Shown here: positions 1-8,120 of the stretch, one piece after another
Layout: every line of letters starts with the position of its first letter
How positions within the stretch are numbered: the first letter of the stretch is position 1
Source of the DNA: Duganella aquatilis
GTDB taxonomy: Bacteria; Pseudomonadota; Gammaproteobacteria; Burkholderiales; Burkholderiaceae_D
Length of the DNA: 64,000 bases
Assembly (NCBI RefSeq): GCF_009674565.1
Contig: NZ_WKJL01000003.1
Coordinates: 186,001-250,000 of the forward strand
Reading direction: 5' to 3'
The notes under the pieces: model-generated
What the model saw: only the letters and a program-made list of their open reading frames with translations
Told to the model about the DNA's origin: nothing
The model's database searches: none
Position numbers and translations under genes: made by a program

Positions 1-586
1 CGACGTGACGCACGCCGGACTCGTCGACCGCGCCGTTCAGGAAAGCCTGCTTGACGTCGTGACCGACCTCGAACTGGTAGGCGCCGATTGCCGGCCCCAT
101 CCACGCCATCAGCTCGCCGGCGCCGGCTTCGCGCATGGCGGCCACGGTGTTTTCCAGCACGCCGGAGGCCAGCCCGCGCCAGCCCGCGTGGGCGGCGGCC
201 ACGGTCTTGCCTTCCTTGTCGCAGAACAGCACCGGCAGGCAGTCGGCCGTCATGATCACGCAGACTTTACCGGGAATGGTGGAGACCGAGGCGTCGGCGT
301 CCGGCACCTGCTGCGGCCCGATGTCGGCCAGGTTGGCCACCGCCGTGCCGTGCACCTGCGACAGCCAGGCCGGGTCGTCCGGCAGCATCTCGCGCAGGAT
401 GGCGCGGTTGCGCGCCACATTGTGCGGCTGGTCGCCGACGTGGGTGCCCAGATTCAGGCCGCCGCTGCCCATGCCATCGTCATACGGCGCCGGACTGACG
501 CCGCCGCGCCGCGTGGTCGACAGCACGCCGACCGTGCCTGGCAGGCCCGGCCAGTTCGGGAACAACCACTGCTGCTGTGTAGACAT
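1..586 (-). CDS. pgeF: Polyphenol oxidase / purine nucleoside phosphorylase family (YfiH/PgeF), C-terminus cut by window edge
   Basis: The minus-strand frame opens at 586-584 with MSTQQQWLFPNWPG and runs off the window start after about 195 codons of a family usually near 250 residues. Visible family signatures are the HGT triad in 'LSQVHGTAV', 'TADCLPVLF' and 'AAAHAGWRGL', whose Cys and His are the zinc/active-site residues of the YfiH family. The family acts on purine nucleosides; its older laccase annotation is also common. The ATG shares one base with the rluD stop (TGATG), so the two genes are co-transcribed and probably translationally coupled. The pair rluD-pgeF next to bamD is a common betaproteobacterial arrangement. 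Confidence 0.92.
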   Translation of the reverse strand, partial: MSTQQQWLFPNWPGLPGTVGVLSTTRRGGVSPAPYDDGMGSGGLNLGTHVGDQPHNVARNRAILREMLPDDPAWLSQVHGTAVANLADIGPQQVPDADASVSTIPGKVCVIMTADCLPVLFCDKEGKTVAAAHAGWRGLASGVLENTVAAMREAGAGELMAWMGPAIGAYQFEVGHDVKQAFLNGAVDESGVRHV

Positions 587-1632
587 CAAATCTGTTCCGG
601 TTCCTCGATGCCGGCGCGTGCCAGCAATTCTGCAAAATCGTTGGCCAGCGGCACGATCCACTCGCACTGCTCGCCGGTGGCCGGGTGCACCAGCCCCAGG
701 CGGCGCGCCTGCAGCGCCTGGCGCGGGAAATAATCGGCCAGGTGCTGCTTGCCGTACACCGTGTCGCCGACCAGCGGGAAGCCGATCGACTGCATGTGCA
801 CGCGGATCTGGTGGGTGCGGCCCGTTTCCAGGCGGCACTGCACCAGGCTGACCGGACGGCCCTCGCCCAGCTTGCCGCTGGCAATCAGCTGGTAGTGGGT
901 GATCGCAGGCTTCGAGCCCATGCCGGTCGAGACCGCCATCTTGACGCGGTCGCGCGGGTGACGGCCCATCGCCGCATCGATAGTACCGCTAATCCGCGGC
1001 GTGCCCCACACGACTGCGAAATACTCGCGCTTGACGGTGCGGGCGGCCAGCTGGCGCACCAGGTCGGTCTGCGCGGCCAGCGTCTTGCCGACCACCATCA
1101 GGCCGCTGGTGTCCTTGTCCAGGCGGTGCACGATGCCGGCGCGCGGCACGCCGCTCAGTTGCGGATAGTGGTGCAGCAGGCCGTTGAGCAAGGTGCCGGA
1201 CCAGTTGCCATTGCCCGGATGAACCACCAGGCCGGCCGGTTTATTCACGACAATCAGGTGCTCATCTTCAAAAACAATGTTAAGTTCCATCGGTTCCGGC
1301 TTAAAAGCCTCGTCTTCCGGCTCCGGTTGGGGCAGAATGACGATCTTCTCGTCGCCGTAGACGGTGTCCTTGGTGCTTTTGGCGGTTTTGCCGTCGACCG
1401 TCACGAAGCCATCGGTGATCCAGGTCTGCAGGCGGCCACGGGAAAATTGCGGTACCAGGCCCGAGATGACTTTGTCCAGGCGCTGGCCGCAGTGCTCAGC
1501 AGCCAGTTGGAGTTCGATGGGAGCCAGGCCGTCGTCGTCCTCGCCAAAATCGCTGTCGGCGACCATCAGGTCGGCGTCGGCATCGTGGGCGGAGGAAGAT
1601 TCGGCCAAATTTGGCTTTGCGTTTAATATCAC
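586..1632 (-). CDS. rluD: 23S rRNA pseudouridine synthase RluD
   Basis: Product of the RluA/RluD family, which makes pseudouridines in helix 69 of 23S rRNA (1911/1915/1917 in E. coli). An S4 RNA-binding domain ('GQRLDKVISGLVPQFSRGRL') is followed by the catalytic domain with the signature HRLDKDTSGLM, whose Asp is the nucleophile, and the late motif 'ETGRTHQIRVH'. About 348 residues, with a family-typical acidic N-terminal extension. I chose the GTG at 1632-1630; an upstream reading to 1701 would run into the bamD promoter, and an internal ATG at 1566 is the alternative. Divergent from bamD and overlapping pgeF by one base. Confidence 0.93.
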   Translation of the reverse strand: MILNAKPNLAESSSAHDADADLMVADSDFGEDDDGLAPIELQLAAEHCGQRLDKVISGLVPQFSRGRLQTWITDGFVTVDGKTAKSTKDTVYGDEKIVILPQPEPEDEAFKPEPMELNIVFEDEHLIVVNKPAGLVVHPGNGNWSGTLLNGLLHHYPQLSGVPRAGIVHRLDKDTSGLMVVGKTLAAQTDLVRQLAARTVKREYFAVVWGTPRISGTIDAAMGRHPRDRVKMAVSTGMGSKPAITHYQLIASGKLGEGRPVSLVQCRLETGRTHQIRVHMQSIGFPLVGDTVYGKQHLADYFPRQALQARRLGLVHPATGEQCEWIVPLANDFAELLARAGIEEPEQI

Positions 1633-1647
1633 GGTAATCCTATCGGC

Positions 1648-1653
1648 TATAAT
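1648..1653 (+). promoter_or_regulatory. -10 element of bamD promoter
   Basis: A perfect TATAAT lies in the rluD-bamD divergent gap, 42 bases before the bamD ATG. No good -35 is seen at 16-18 bases; the AT-rich TTTAAT at 1622 is the nearest candidate. Inferred from position and sequence only. Confidence 0.5.
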
Positions 1654-1695
1654 TAGCCTCGTAAAACTTTGGTTAAACAGTTTCTTGCAAAAGAT

Positions 1696-2511
1696 ATGCA
1701 AAAAAAATTAGCGGTAGTCGCAGCAACGGTAGTTCTGCTTGGTTTGTCGGGTTGCGGCCTTTTCTCCGAAAAGATCGACGAAACAAAAGGTTGGAGCGCA
1801 TCGAAATTATACTCGGAGGCGAGCGACGAACTGAATGGTCAGCACTATGAACGTGCAATTCAGTTGTTTGAGAAGCTGGAATCGAGCTATCCATTCGGCA
1901 CCTACGCCCAACAGGCGCAGATGAACATCGCCTATGCCTATTACAAATCGCAGGACCAGGCCCAGGCGCTGGCGGCCGTCGAACGCTTCATCAAGCTGCA
2001 CCCGAATCACGCCAACGTGGATTATATGTACTATCTGCGCGGCCTGATCAATTTCAACGACCAGGTCAGCTTCCTGAACTTCATCTACGAGCAGGACGCC
2101 ACCGAACGCGACCCGAAAGCCACGCGCGAAGCCTACGCGGCCTTCAAGGAACTCGTCACCAAGTTCCCAAACAGCAAGTATACGCCGGATTCGCTGGACC
2201 GGATGCGTTATCTGCTGAATGCGATGGCGTCGTATGAGATCCACGTGGCGCGCTACTACTACCGCCGTGGCGCCTACCTGGCCGCAGCCAACCGCGCGAT
2301 GGGCATCATGAGCGACTTCCGCGACACGCCGGCGATTGAAGAAGCGCTGTTCATCATGATCCGCAGCTACGACAAGCTGGGCATGACCGAGCTGAAAAAC
2401 GACACCGAGCGCGTGTTCAAGCTGAATTATCCGAACTCGAAGTTCCTCGACCAGGGCAAAAAAGCCGAGCGCCACTGGTGGAAATTCTGGAGTTCCAACG
2501 CCAGCATGTAA
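1696..2511 (+). CDS. bamD: Outer membrane protein assembly factor BamD
   Basis: Lipoprotein component of the BAM complex that inserts beta-barrel proteins into the outer membrane. The protein of 271 residues begins MQKKLAVVAATVVLLGL with a lipobox LSGC (Cys about residue 20), followed by TPR-type helices ('YPFGTYAQQAQMNIAYAYYK', 'FPNSKYTPDSLDRMRYL') typical of BamD/YfiO/ComL. Length and motif order match the family. The ATG at 1696 gives a proper signal peptide; an in-frame TTG at 1669 would spoil it. Transcribed away from rluD and facing yaaA, from which it is separated by a perfect 96-bp palindrome. Confidence 0.96.
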   Translation: MQKKLAVVAATVVLLGLSGCGLFSEKIDETKGWSASKLYSEASDELNGQHYERAIQLFEKLESSYPFGTYAQQAQMNIAYAYYKSQDQAQALAAVERFIKLHPNHANVDYMYYLRGLINFNDQVSFLNFIYEQDATERDPKATREAYAAFKELVTKFPNSKYTPDSLDRMRYLLNAMASYEIHVARYYYRRGAYLAAANRAMGIMSDFRDTPAIEEALFIMIRSYDKLGMTELKNDTERVFKLNYPNSKFLDQGKKAERHWWKFWSSNASM

Positions 2512-2516
2512 CCCTT

Positions 2517-2612
2517 AAAACCGGGGTCAGTGCCGACATTCGGACACGAGCCCTGCCGTAGCGGTCGCTACGGCAGGGCTCGTGTCCGAATGTCGGCACT
2601 GACCCCGGTTTT
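2517..2612. repeat. Perfect 96-bp palindrome, probable bidirectional terminator (element A of GGGGTCAG family)
   Basis: Two arms of 47 bases (2517-2563 and 2566-2612) are exact reverse complements around a 2-base centre. The outer ends are AAAACCGGGGTCAG and CTGACCCCGGTTTT, so each strand gives a long hairpin followed by a short U run. It lies between the convergent stops of bamD (2511) and yaaA (2615), consistent with bidirectional termination. The GGGGTCAG ends recur in four other intergenic elements of this window. Confidence 0.9.
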
Positions 2613-2614
2613 GT

Positions 2615-3385
2615 TTATTCGGCCAGCTTGCGGCGGAACAGCCAGGTTTTGTCGTTGGAGCTGTCCGGCACGTAGCGGTAGCCGTCGACATCGAATTTCT
2701 TCAGCTTTTGCGGATCGGTGATGCCTTTGACGGCGGCGTAGCGCGCCATCAGGCCGCGGGCCCGCTTGGCGTAGAACGAAATAATCTTGTATTTGCCGTT
2801 TTTCCAGTCCTCGAACTGCGGCGTGATCACCGGCACGTCCAGCAACTTGGGCTTGACCGACTTGAAGTACTCTTCCGACGCCAGGTTGACCAGCGTGTCG
2901 GCGCCCTGCTCGCTTGCCTGGCGGTTCAGCGCTGCCGTAATGGTCTCGCCCCAGAATTCGTACAGGCTCTTGCCGCGCGCCGTGCTCAGGCGGGTGCCCA
3001 TTTCCAGCCGGTGCGGATGGATCAGGTCCAGCGGCCGCAACATGCCGTACAGGCCGGACAGGATGCGGATGCGCGATTGCGCATAATCCAGCTGCTGCGG
3101 CTTCAGCGTGCGGGCGTCCAGGCCGTCGTAGACGTCGCCGTTGAAGGTCATCACCGCCTGGCGCGCTTCGCTGGTATCGCGGGTCCACGAGGCGTAGCGC
3201 GCCACGTTCAGCGCGGATAAATTATCGGACAGGTCCATCAACTCGCCCAGTTCGGTCGGCGACAGCTCGCGCAGGCGGTTGATCAGCTGTTCTGAATGGT
3301 CGAGAAACGATGGTTCGGTGTGCAGCTTGGTGGTGGGCGGCGTCTCCAGATCGAGACTTTTTGCAGGCGAAAGCACTATCAGCAT
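2615..3385 (-). CDS. yaaA: Peroxide stress protein YaaA (DUF328/UPF0246)
   Basis: 256 residues beginning MLIVLSPAKSLDLETPP, the diagnostic N-terminus of the YaaA family, with 'LSGLYGMLRPLDLIHPHRLEMGT' matched in part (the 'GLYGxLRPLDxIxPYRLEMG' family block) and a C-terminal 'YAKRARGLMARY'. In E. coli YaaA limits intracellular iron and DNA damage during peroxide stress, and the fold binds DNA; the role here is inferred from family. Full length, ATG at 3385. It converges on bamD across the palindrome and is divergent from a small PIN-domain gene 36 bases away. Confidence 0.93.
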   Translation of the reverse strand: MLIVLSPAKSLDLETPPTTKLHTEPSFLDHSEQLINRLRELSPTELGELMDLSDNLSALNVARYASWTRDTSEARQAVMTFNGDVYDGLDARTLKPQQLDYAQSRIRILSGLYGMLRPLDLIHPHRLEMGTRLSTARGKSLYEFWGETITAALNRQASEQGADTLVNLASEEYFKSVKPKLLDVPVITPQFEDWKNGKYKIISFYAKRARGLMARYAAVKGITDPQKLKKFDVDGYRYVPDSSNDKTWLFRRKLAE

Positions 3386-3421
3386 AAGATTCCAAAAAAC
3401 ATTTTTACATAACTAGCCCAC

Positions 3422-3859
3422 ATGATACCTGTTCCAAAGAAACGCATCGTCATCGACACCAATGTTTGCCTCGACCTGTTCGTGTTCAACGATCCGCGCT
3501 GGGCGGAGTTGCTGGGCGCCATCGAGAGCGGCGCGGTCGAGGCGGTCACCCGCTCCGACTGCCGCGACGAGTACAACATCGTGCTGCACTACAAGCACCT
3601 GCCGCTCGACGAAGACAGCCGCCCACTGGCCGCCGCCCGCTTCGATGCACTGATCAAGGTGGTGGCGCCGCCCCAATCCGGCGTGCGCCTGCCGGTCTGC
3701 ACCGACAAGGACGACCAGAAATTCCTCGAAATCGCCCGCGACGCCCAGGCCGAGGTGCTGATCACCAAGGACAAGGCGCTGCTGAAACTGGCCCGCCGCC
3801 TGGCCCGCGAAGGGATGTTCAAGGTGATGTTGCCTGAGAAGTGGACTTTGGAGGCATAG
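3422..3859 (+). CDS. PIN-domain protein, putative toxin-type nuclease (orphan)
   Basis: 145 residues with the PIN fold signatures: N-terminal 'RIVIDTNVCLDLF' (first acidic residue), and C-terminal 'CTDKDDQKFLEIARDAQAEVLITKDKALL' seen in segments, giving the later acidic cluster that binds Mg2+/Mn2+. It resembles the 'putative toxin-antitoxin system toxin component, PIN family' group, which are predicted ribonucleases. No small antitoxin ORF lies beside it: upstream is divergent yaaA, downstream an aminotransferase. It may therefore be a housekeeping or orphan member and not an active addiction module. Confidence 0.8.
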   Translation: MIPVPKKRIVIDTNVCLDLFVFNDPRWAELLGAIESGAVEAVTRSDCRDEYNIVLHYKHLPLDEDSRPLAAARFDALIKVVAPPQSGVRLPVCTDKDDQKFLEIARDAQAEVLITKDKALLKLARRLAREGMFKVMLPEKWTLEA

Positions 3860-3917
3860 CCACACGCAAGCCGGCACGCTGAGCTAGAATAGGCGATCTG
3901 CCAACTATCCAGTCGCC

Positions 3918-5096
3918 ATGAACAGCCGCACCAATCTGCCGATGACGCCTGTCCTGACCACCCGCCTGCCGGCGGTCGGGACCACTGTATTTACCCGCAT
4001 GTCGATGCTGGCCGCGCAAGCCGGGGCGGTCAACCTGGGCCAGGGCTTCCCTGACTTCGGCTGCGAGCGCAGCCTGCTGGCCGCCGTCAACGACGCCATG
4101 CAGGCCGATTTCAACCAGTATCCGATGATGAGCGGCGCGCCGGTGCTGCGCCAGGCCATCGTCGCCAAGATCGCCGCGCTCTACGGCCACCAGTACCACG
4201 TCGACAGCGAGATCACCGTCACCGCCGGCGCCACCCAGGCGCTGACCACCGCCATTTTCTGCTGCGTGCATCCGGGCGACGAGGTGATCGTCATCGAACC
4301 GGTGTACGACAGCTACGTGCCGGCGATTACGCTGGCCGGCGGCGTGCCGGTCGCGGTGGAGATGGAAGTCGGCCCGGCCGGCTACACCGTGCCGTGGGCC
4401 AAGGTGGCCGCCGCCGTCAACGGCAAGACGCGCCTGATCATCATCAACACGCCGCACAATCCAACCAGCACCGTGCTGCGCGCCGCCGACATGCAGGCGC
4501 TGGCCGACATCGTGCGCGGCACCGACGTGCTGATCCTGTCGGACGAGGTCTACGAACACATGGTCTACGACGGCCACCAGCATGAGTCGGTCTCGCGCCA
4601 CCCCGAGCTGGCGGCGCGCGCGTTTGTCGTCTCCAGCTTCGGCAAGACCTACCACGTCACCGGCTGGAAGATCGGCTACGTGGCGGCGCCGGCCGCCTTG
4701 ATGGCCGAGTTCCGCAAGGTCCACCAGTACAATGTGTTCAGCGTCAACACGCCCATGCAGCACGGCATCGCCAGCTATATGGCCGATCCCAAGCCTTACC
4801 TGGAACTGCCGGCGTTCTACCAGCGCAAGCGCGACCTGTTCCGCGACGGCCTGAACAACACGCGCTTCGAGTTGCTGCCGGCCGACGGCACCTATTTCCA
4901 GTGCGTGCGCTACGATAAAATTTCGACACAGACGGAAGCCGAATTCGCCGAATGGCTGACCACCGAGATCAAGGTGGCGGCCATTCCCGTATCGGCGTTT
5001 TACCAGCAGGGCAAGGAGTCGGGCATCGTGCGCTTCTGCTTCGCCAAAAAAGATGAGACCCTGGCACTCGCGTTGGAGCGCCTGGGCAAAGTTTAA
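3918..5096 (+). CDS. Pyridoxal-phosphate aminotransferase, class I/II (methionine/kynurenine aminotransferase type)
   Basis: 392 residues of fold-type I aminotransferase. Seen: 'VNLGQGFPDFGCE' at the N-terminus, 'TAGATQAL', 'NTPHNPTS', 'ILSDEVYEHM' and the PLP lysine in SSFGKTYHVTGWKIGY (Lys about residue 243). These match the YbdL/MtnE/KYAT-like group, which transaminates methionine, glutamine or kynurenine with keto acids in the cytoplasm. Substrate cannot be fixed from sequence. ATG at 3918. A degenerate HD-GYP gene follows after 14 bases, so the two may be co-transcribed although no functional link is obvious. Confidence 0.88.
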   Translation: MNSRTNLPMTPVLTTRLPAVGTTVFTRMSMLAAQAGAVNLGQGFPDFGCERSLLAAVNDAMQADFNQYPMMSGAPVLRQAIVAKIAALYGHQYHVDSEITVTAGATQALTTAIFCCVHPGDEVIVIEPVYDSYVPAITLAGGVPVAVEMEVGPAGYTVPWAKVAAAVNGKTRLIIINTPHNPTSTVLRAADMQALADIVRGTDVLILSDEVYEHMVYDGHQHESVSRHPELAARAFVVSSFGKTYHVTGWKIGYVAAPAALMAEFRKVHQYNVFSVNTPMQHGIASYMADPKPYLELPAFYQRKRDLFRDGLNNTRFELLPADGTYFQCVRYDKISTQTEAEFAEWLTTEIKVAAIPVSAFYQQGKESGIVRFCFAKKDETLALALERLGKV

Positions 5097-5110
5097 GATC
5101 GGGATTAAAA

Positions 5111-6082
5111 ATGTCCGAGAGCACTCAATTAGAGCCGCCGGTGTTTGCGCAGGCCACGCCGTCGGTGCTGCACCAGCTCAACCTGTGCAACCGCCGGCTG
5201 GAACGCCTGCTGCACAACCTGCGCAACGAGCATAACGCCGAGGGCGAAATCCGCGACATCGCGGGCGACGTGATCCGCGCGGTGGAGATCAATCCGGACG
5301 TGGCGCTGGCCTGCATCTTCCTCAGCCAGATCAACGGCACCTATGCCGTGCGGCACTGTATCGAGACGGCCGTGGTGACGGTGGTGATCGCCCGCAGCAT
5401 GGGCATGAATCCGGCCAGCACGCTGACCGTGACGGCCGCCGCGCTGACCATGAACGTCGGCATGCTGCGCCATCACGAAAGCTTCCAGAACAAGAACACG
5501 CCGCTCGACAGCGAGGAAATGGCCATCGTGCGCCGCCACCCGGCGGAAAGCGCCGACATGCTGCGCGACGTCGGCATCGATGACGACGACTGGATTTCCT
5601 GCGTGCTGATGCATCACGAGAACGATGAAGGCAGCGGCTACCCGGCCGGCATCGCCAGCCCGGAGGTGACGCTCAACGCCAAGCTGCTGAGTTTTGCCGA
5701 CCGCTACTGCGCGCAGGTGTCGGCGCGCAACTACCGCAAATCCATCCTGCCCAGCCTGGCGCTGCGCAATCTGGTCGAGGACAAGACGGCGCCGGTCGAT
5801 CCGCAACTGGCCGACTGTTTCCGCCGCGAGCTGGGCGATTTCCCGCCCGGCTGCCTGGTGCGGCTGGGGGGCGGCGAAATCGGCGTCATCAGCCGCCGCC
5901 AGGGTTGCAGCAGCGGCCTGCAGGTGCACACGCTGCGCGACGCCGCCGGCGCCATGCTGTCGCCGGCGCAGCCGCGCTGCCTCGATGACGGCCCGCTGAC
6001 CATCACCGAAGGTCTGACCGAAGACCAGGCCTCGACCCGCTTCAGCATGAAGCAGATCTGGGGCGCCCAGGCCAGCCTTTAA
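5111..6082 (+). CDS. Degenerate HD-GYP domain protein
   Basis: 323 residues. The central part follows the HD-GYP phosphodiesterase pattern: an H at 'RHCIET' (about 82), 'RRHPAESADML' (His about 143) and 'HHENDEGSGYPAGI' (HHE 168-170, GYP 175-177). The HD dyad, normally in 'HDIGK', reads 'MNVGM' (Met114-Asn115), so metal binding and c-di-GMP hydrolysis should be lost or strongly impaired. The C-terminal 100 residues show no domain I recognise. The protein may be a c-di-GMP sensor or a scaffold. It sits 14 bases after an aminotransferase and converges on the MSH pilus locus, whose ATPase is a predicted c-di-GMP effector. Confidence 0.82.
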   Translation: MSESTQLEPPVFAQATPSVLHQLNLCNRRLERLLHNLRNEHNAEGEIRDIAGDVIRAVEINPDVALACIFLSQINGTYAVRHCIETAVVTVVIARSMGMNPASTLTVTAAALTMNVGMLRHHESFQNKNTPLDSEEMAIVRRHPAESADMLRDVGIDDDDWISCVLMHHENDEGSGYPAGIASPEVTLNAKLLSFADRYCAQVSARNYRKSILPSLALRNLVEDKTAPVDPQLADCFRRELGDFPPGCLVRLGGGEIGVISRRQGCSSGLQVHTLRDAAGAMLSPAQPRCLDDGPLTITEGLTEDQASTRFSMKQIWGAQASL

Positions 6083-6103
6083 GCGGCGCAGTCGCGCCGG
6101 GGC

Positions 6104-7228
6104 CTAGCGCGACAGCTGTTCGATTTTTTTATCGACGAAGCTTTTCAGTTCCGGCGTGAGGCCGGCGCTGGCGCGCGCCTGCTTGTAGGCTTCGCGCGCT
6201 TCCGGCAGATGCTGGTCGGCTTGCAGCGAGATGCCCAATCCCATCCACCAGACGGCGTTGCCGGGCGCCAGGCCCAGGGCTTCGCGGTAGTGCTCGGCGG
6301 CTTCGGCATGGCGCTGGTCGCGTTGCAGCACGCCGGCCAGGAAGGCCTGGTAGTCGGCGTTATTGGTCGCATATGGCAGGGTCTTCAGCAGCGTGTCCAG
6401 TGCCGGGCCGCCTTTTTCCAGTTGCAGACGGGCCAGCACCATCGCCAGACCGGGCTGGCGCGCGTCGACGCCGAGTGCCAGCCGCAGTTGGCGGATGGCG
6501 TCGTCGGTGCGGCGATTTTCCAGCAGCAGGCTGACGTAAGTCTGGCGTGCGGCGTCGTTGCGCGGATCGATTTCGACGGCCTTGTCCAGGTCGGCCATGG
6601 CGGCGCTGACGCGGCCTTCCTGCAAGGCTGCCAGTGCACGGCGGTAGCTGTTTTCCGACATCTGCTTGGGCGTCAGTTCGCGCAGCACGATGCCGTCGGC
6701 CGGGGCGGCTGGCGCGCGTGCGGGCTTGCGGGCAGGCGCTGCGGCAGCGCTGGTTTCGCCGCCCTCGCCTTCCGCAACATGCGCTGCGCGCTTGGGCTTG
6801 GCAGGAGCGCGGCTTGCGACCGGCGCGGTGTCGGCATCCTCGGCCGGTGCAGTGGCGTGCAATGGCATGGCTGGGGCCGCGACGCCCGGCGAAACGGCGG
6901 TCTCGGCGGCAACTGGCGCGTTGGCGTGCGATGGCGCGGCGATCGGCTTGATGGCAGTCGGCGGCTCCTGGAAGCGTGGCCGGTCCGGAATACGGTTATC
7001 GACCACCTTCGGCACCGGACCTGGCGGCGTGCTGTGCGACGTCCAGTACTGCCAGCCGAACCATCCGCCGGCCGCCAGCAGCACCACGCCAAGCGCCGCG
7101 CCGCCGATCACCAGCGGACGACGATCGCGCTCCACGGCCGGCACCGCCTTCACCTCCGGCTGTTCCCCGGCCGCCGCCGCACCGCCGCGCGCATCCAGAT
7201 CCTGCAACATTTTATTAATCAGGCTCAT
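6104..7228 (-). CDS. mshN: MSHA biogenesis protein MshN (TPR protein)
   Basis: 374 residues beginning MSLINKMLQDLDARGG, the conserved MshN/ExeB-type start, then a single membrane segment (about 45-65, 'LVIGGAALGVVLLAAGGWFG'), a Pro/Ala-rich periplasmic linker, and C-terminal TPR helices from about residue 200 ('YRRALAALQEGRVSAAMADL', 'PGNAVWWMGLGISLQAD'). In MSHA systems it is an accessory of pilus assembly, probably linked to MshM. The ATG overlaps the mshM stop as ATGA, so translation is coupled. A longer upstream reading to 7384 lies inside mshM and was rejected. Last gene of the locus. Confidence 0.88.
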   Translation of the reverse strand: MSLINKMLQDLDARGGAAAAGEQPEVKAVPAVERDRRPLVIGGAALGVVLLAAGGWFGWQYWTSHSTPPGPVPKVVDNRIPDRPRFQEPPTAIKPIAAPSHANAPVAAETAVSPGVAAPAMPLHATAPAEDADTAPVASRAPAKPKRAAHVAEGEGGETSAAAAPARKPARAPAAPADGIVLRELTPKQMSENSYRRALAALQEGRVSAAMADLDKAVEIDPRNDAARQTYVSLLLENRRTDDAIRQLRLALGVDARQPGLAMVLARLQLEKGGPALDTLLKTLPYATNNADYQAFLAGVLQRDQRHAEAAEHYREALGLAPGNAVWWMGLGISLQADQHLPEAREAYKQARASAGLTPELKSFVDKKIEQLSR

Positions 7229-8118
7229 TTGGTCAGCGCCCAGGTCAGGCCGCAAGCGGCGATCAGCAAGCTTACACCTGCGGCCATCCACGGCCAGCGC
7301 AAGCGGCGCGACGGCGTCACCGTGTCGTTGGCCGCCAGGTTCACATGACGTCGCGTCACCTGCTGCTTGCCTTCGCCGAAGCACAGCATCAGCGATTTAT
7401 TGGCCATGATGTTCACCAGGCGCGGAATCCCGCCGCTGGCCTTGTACAGCCGCGAAATCGCTGCCCGATGGAACAGCCGTCCGCCGGTGTAGCCCGCCAC
7501 GCGCAGGCGGTGCGCGACGTAATACTCGATGTCATCCCGCGTCAGCGGCCCCAGGTGATAGTGGAAAGTGATGCGCTGCGCCAGCTGGCGGATCGCCGTC
7601 GCCTGCAGATGCTGGTTCAGCTCAGGCTGACCGAACAGCACGATCTGCAACAGCTTGCGCTTTTCCGTCTCCAGATTGGTCAGCAGCCGCAGCGCCTCCA
7701 GACTCTCGGTCGGAATCGCCTGCGCCTCGTCCAGCAACAGCAGCACCTGCTTGCCCTCGCGCGCCAGATCCATCAGACGCTGCGTAATCGACTTCAGCAA
7801 CTGATGCTGATCGACATCCTTCTCCAGCGTCACCTCCAGCTCGTCGGCCAGGGCCAGCATCAGCGTGCGCGGCTCCAGATACGGATTCGGAATATACGCC
7901 GTCACAAACTCCGGCCCGATCGTCGCGATGAACTTGCGGCACAACAGCGTCTTACCGGTGCCGACCTCGCCGGTGATCTTGATGAATCCTTCACCGCTCT
8001 TGGCCGCCACCAGCAGGGTATTCAACGCCTCCTGCGAATGCGGGCTGGTGAAGAAGTAGCTGGTGTCCGGCGTGATGCTGAACGGCGCCTCGCGCAGGCC
8101 GAAGTGTTTGCTGTACAT
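7225..8118 (-). CDS. mshM: MSHA biogenesis AAA ATPase MshM
   Basis: 297 residues of the ExeA/GspA-like AAA family: N-terminal 'MYSKHFGLREAPFSITPDTSYFF' pattern seen in part, Walker A GEVGTGKT (about 52-59), Walker B LLLLDEAQ, and a C-terminal membrane segment ('WMAAGVSLLIAACGLTWALT'). Such ATPases help assemble the secretin through the cell wall; the role in MSHA is inferred from homologous loci. The gene starts 2 bases after the mshL stop and overlaps mshN by four bases (ATGA). Confidence 0.92.
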   Translation of the reverse strand: MYSKHFGLREAPFSITPDTSYFFTSPHSQEALNTLLVAAKSGEGFIKITGEVGTGKTLLCRKFIATIGPEFVTAYIPNPYLEPRTLMLALADELEVTLEKDVDQHQLLKSITQRLMDLAREGKQVLLLLDEAQAIPTESLEALRLLTNLETEKRKLLQIVLFGQPELNQHLQATAIRQLAQRITFHYHLGPLTRDDIEYYVAHRLRVAGYTGGRLFHRAAISRLYKASGGIPRLVNIMANKSLMLCFGEGKQQVTRRHVNLAANDTVTPSRRLRWPWMAAGVSLLIAACGLTWALTK

Positions 8119-8120
8119 GA

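Noticed and set aside
2530..2721. Small frames across the 96-bp palindrome
   Set aside because: Their similarity to each other is only the inverted repeat read on both strands.
5111..6082. Active c-di-GMP phosphodiesterase call
   Set aside because: The HD metal dyad is replaced by Met-Asn.
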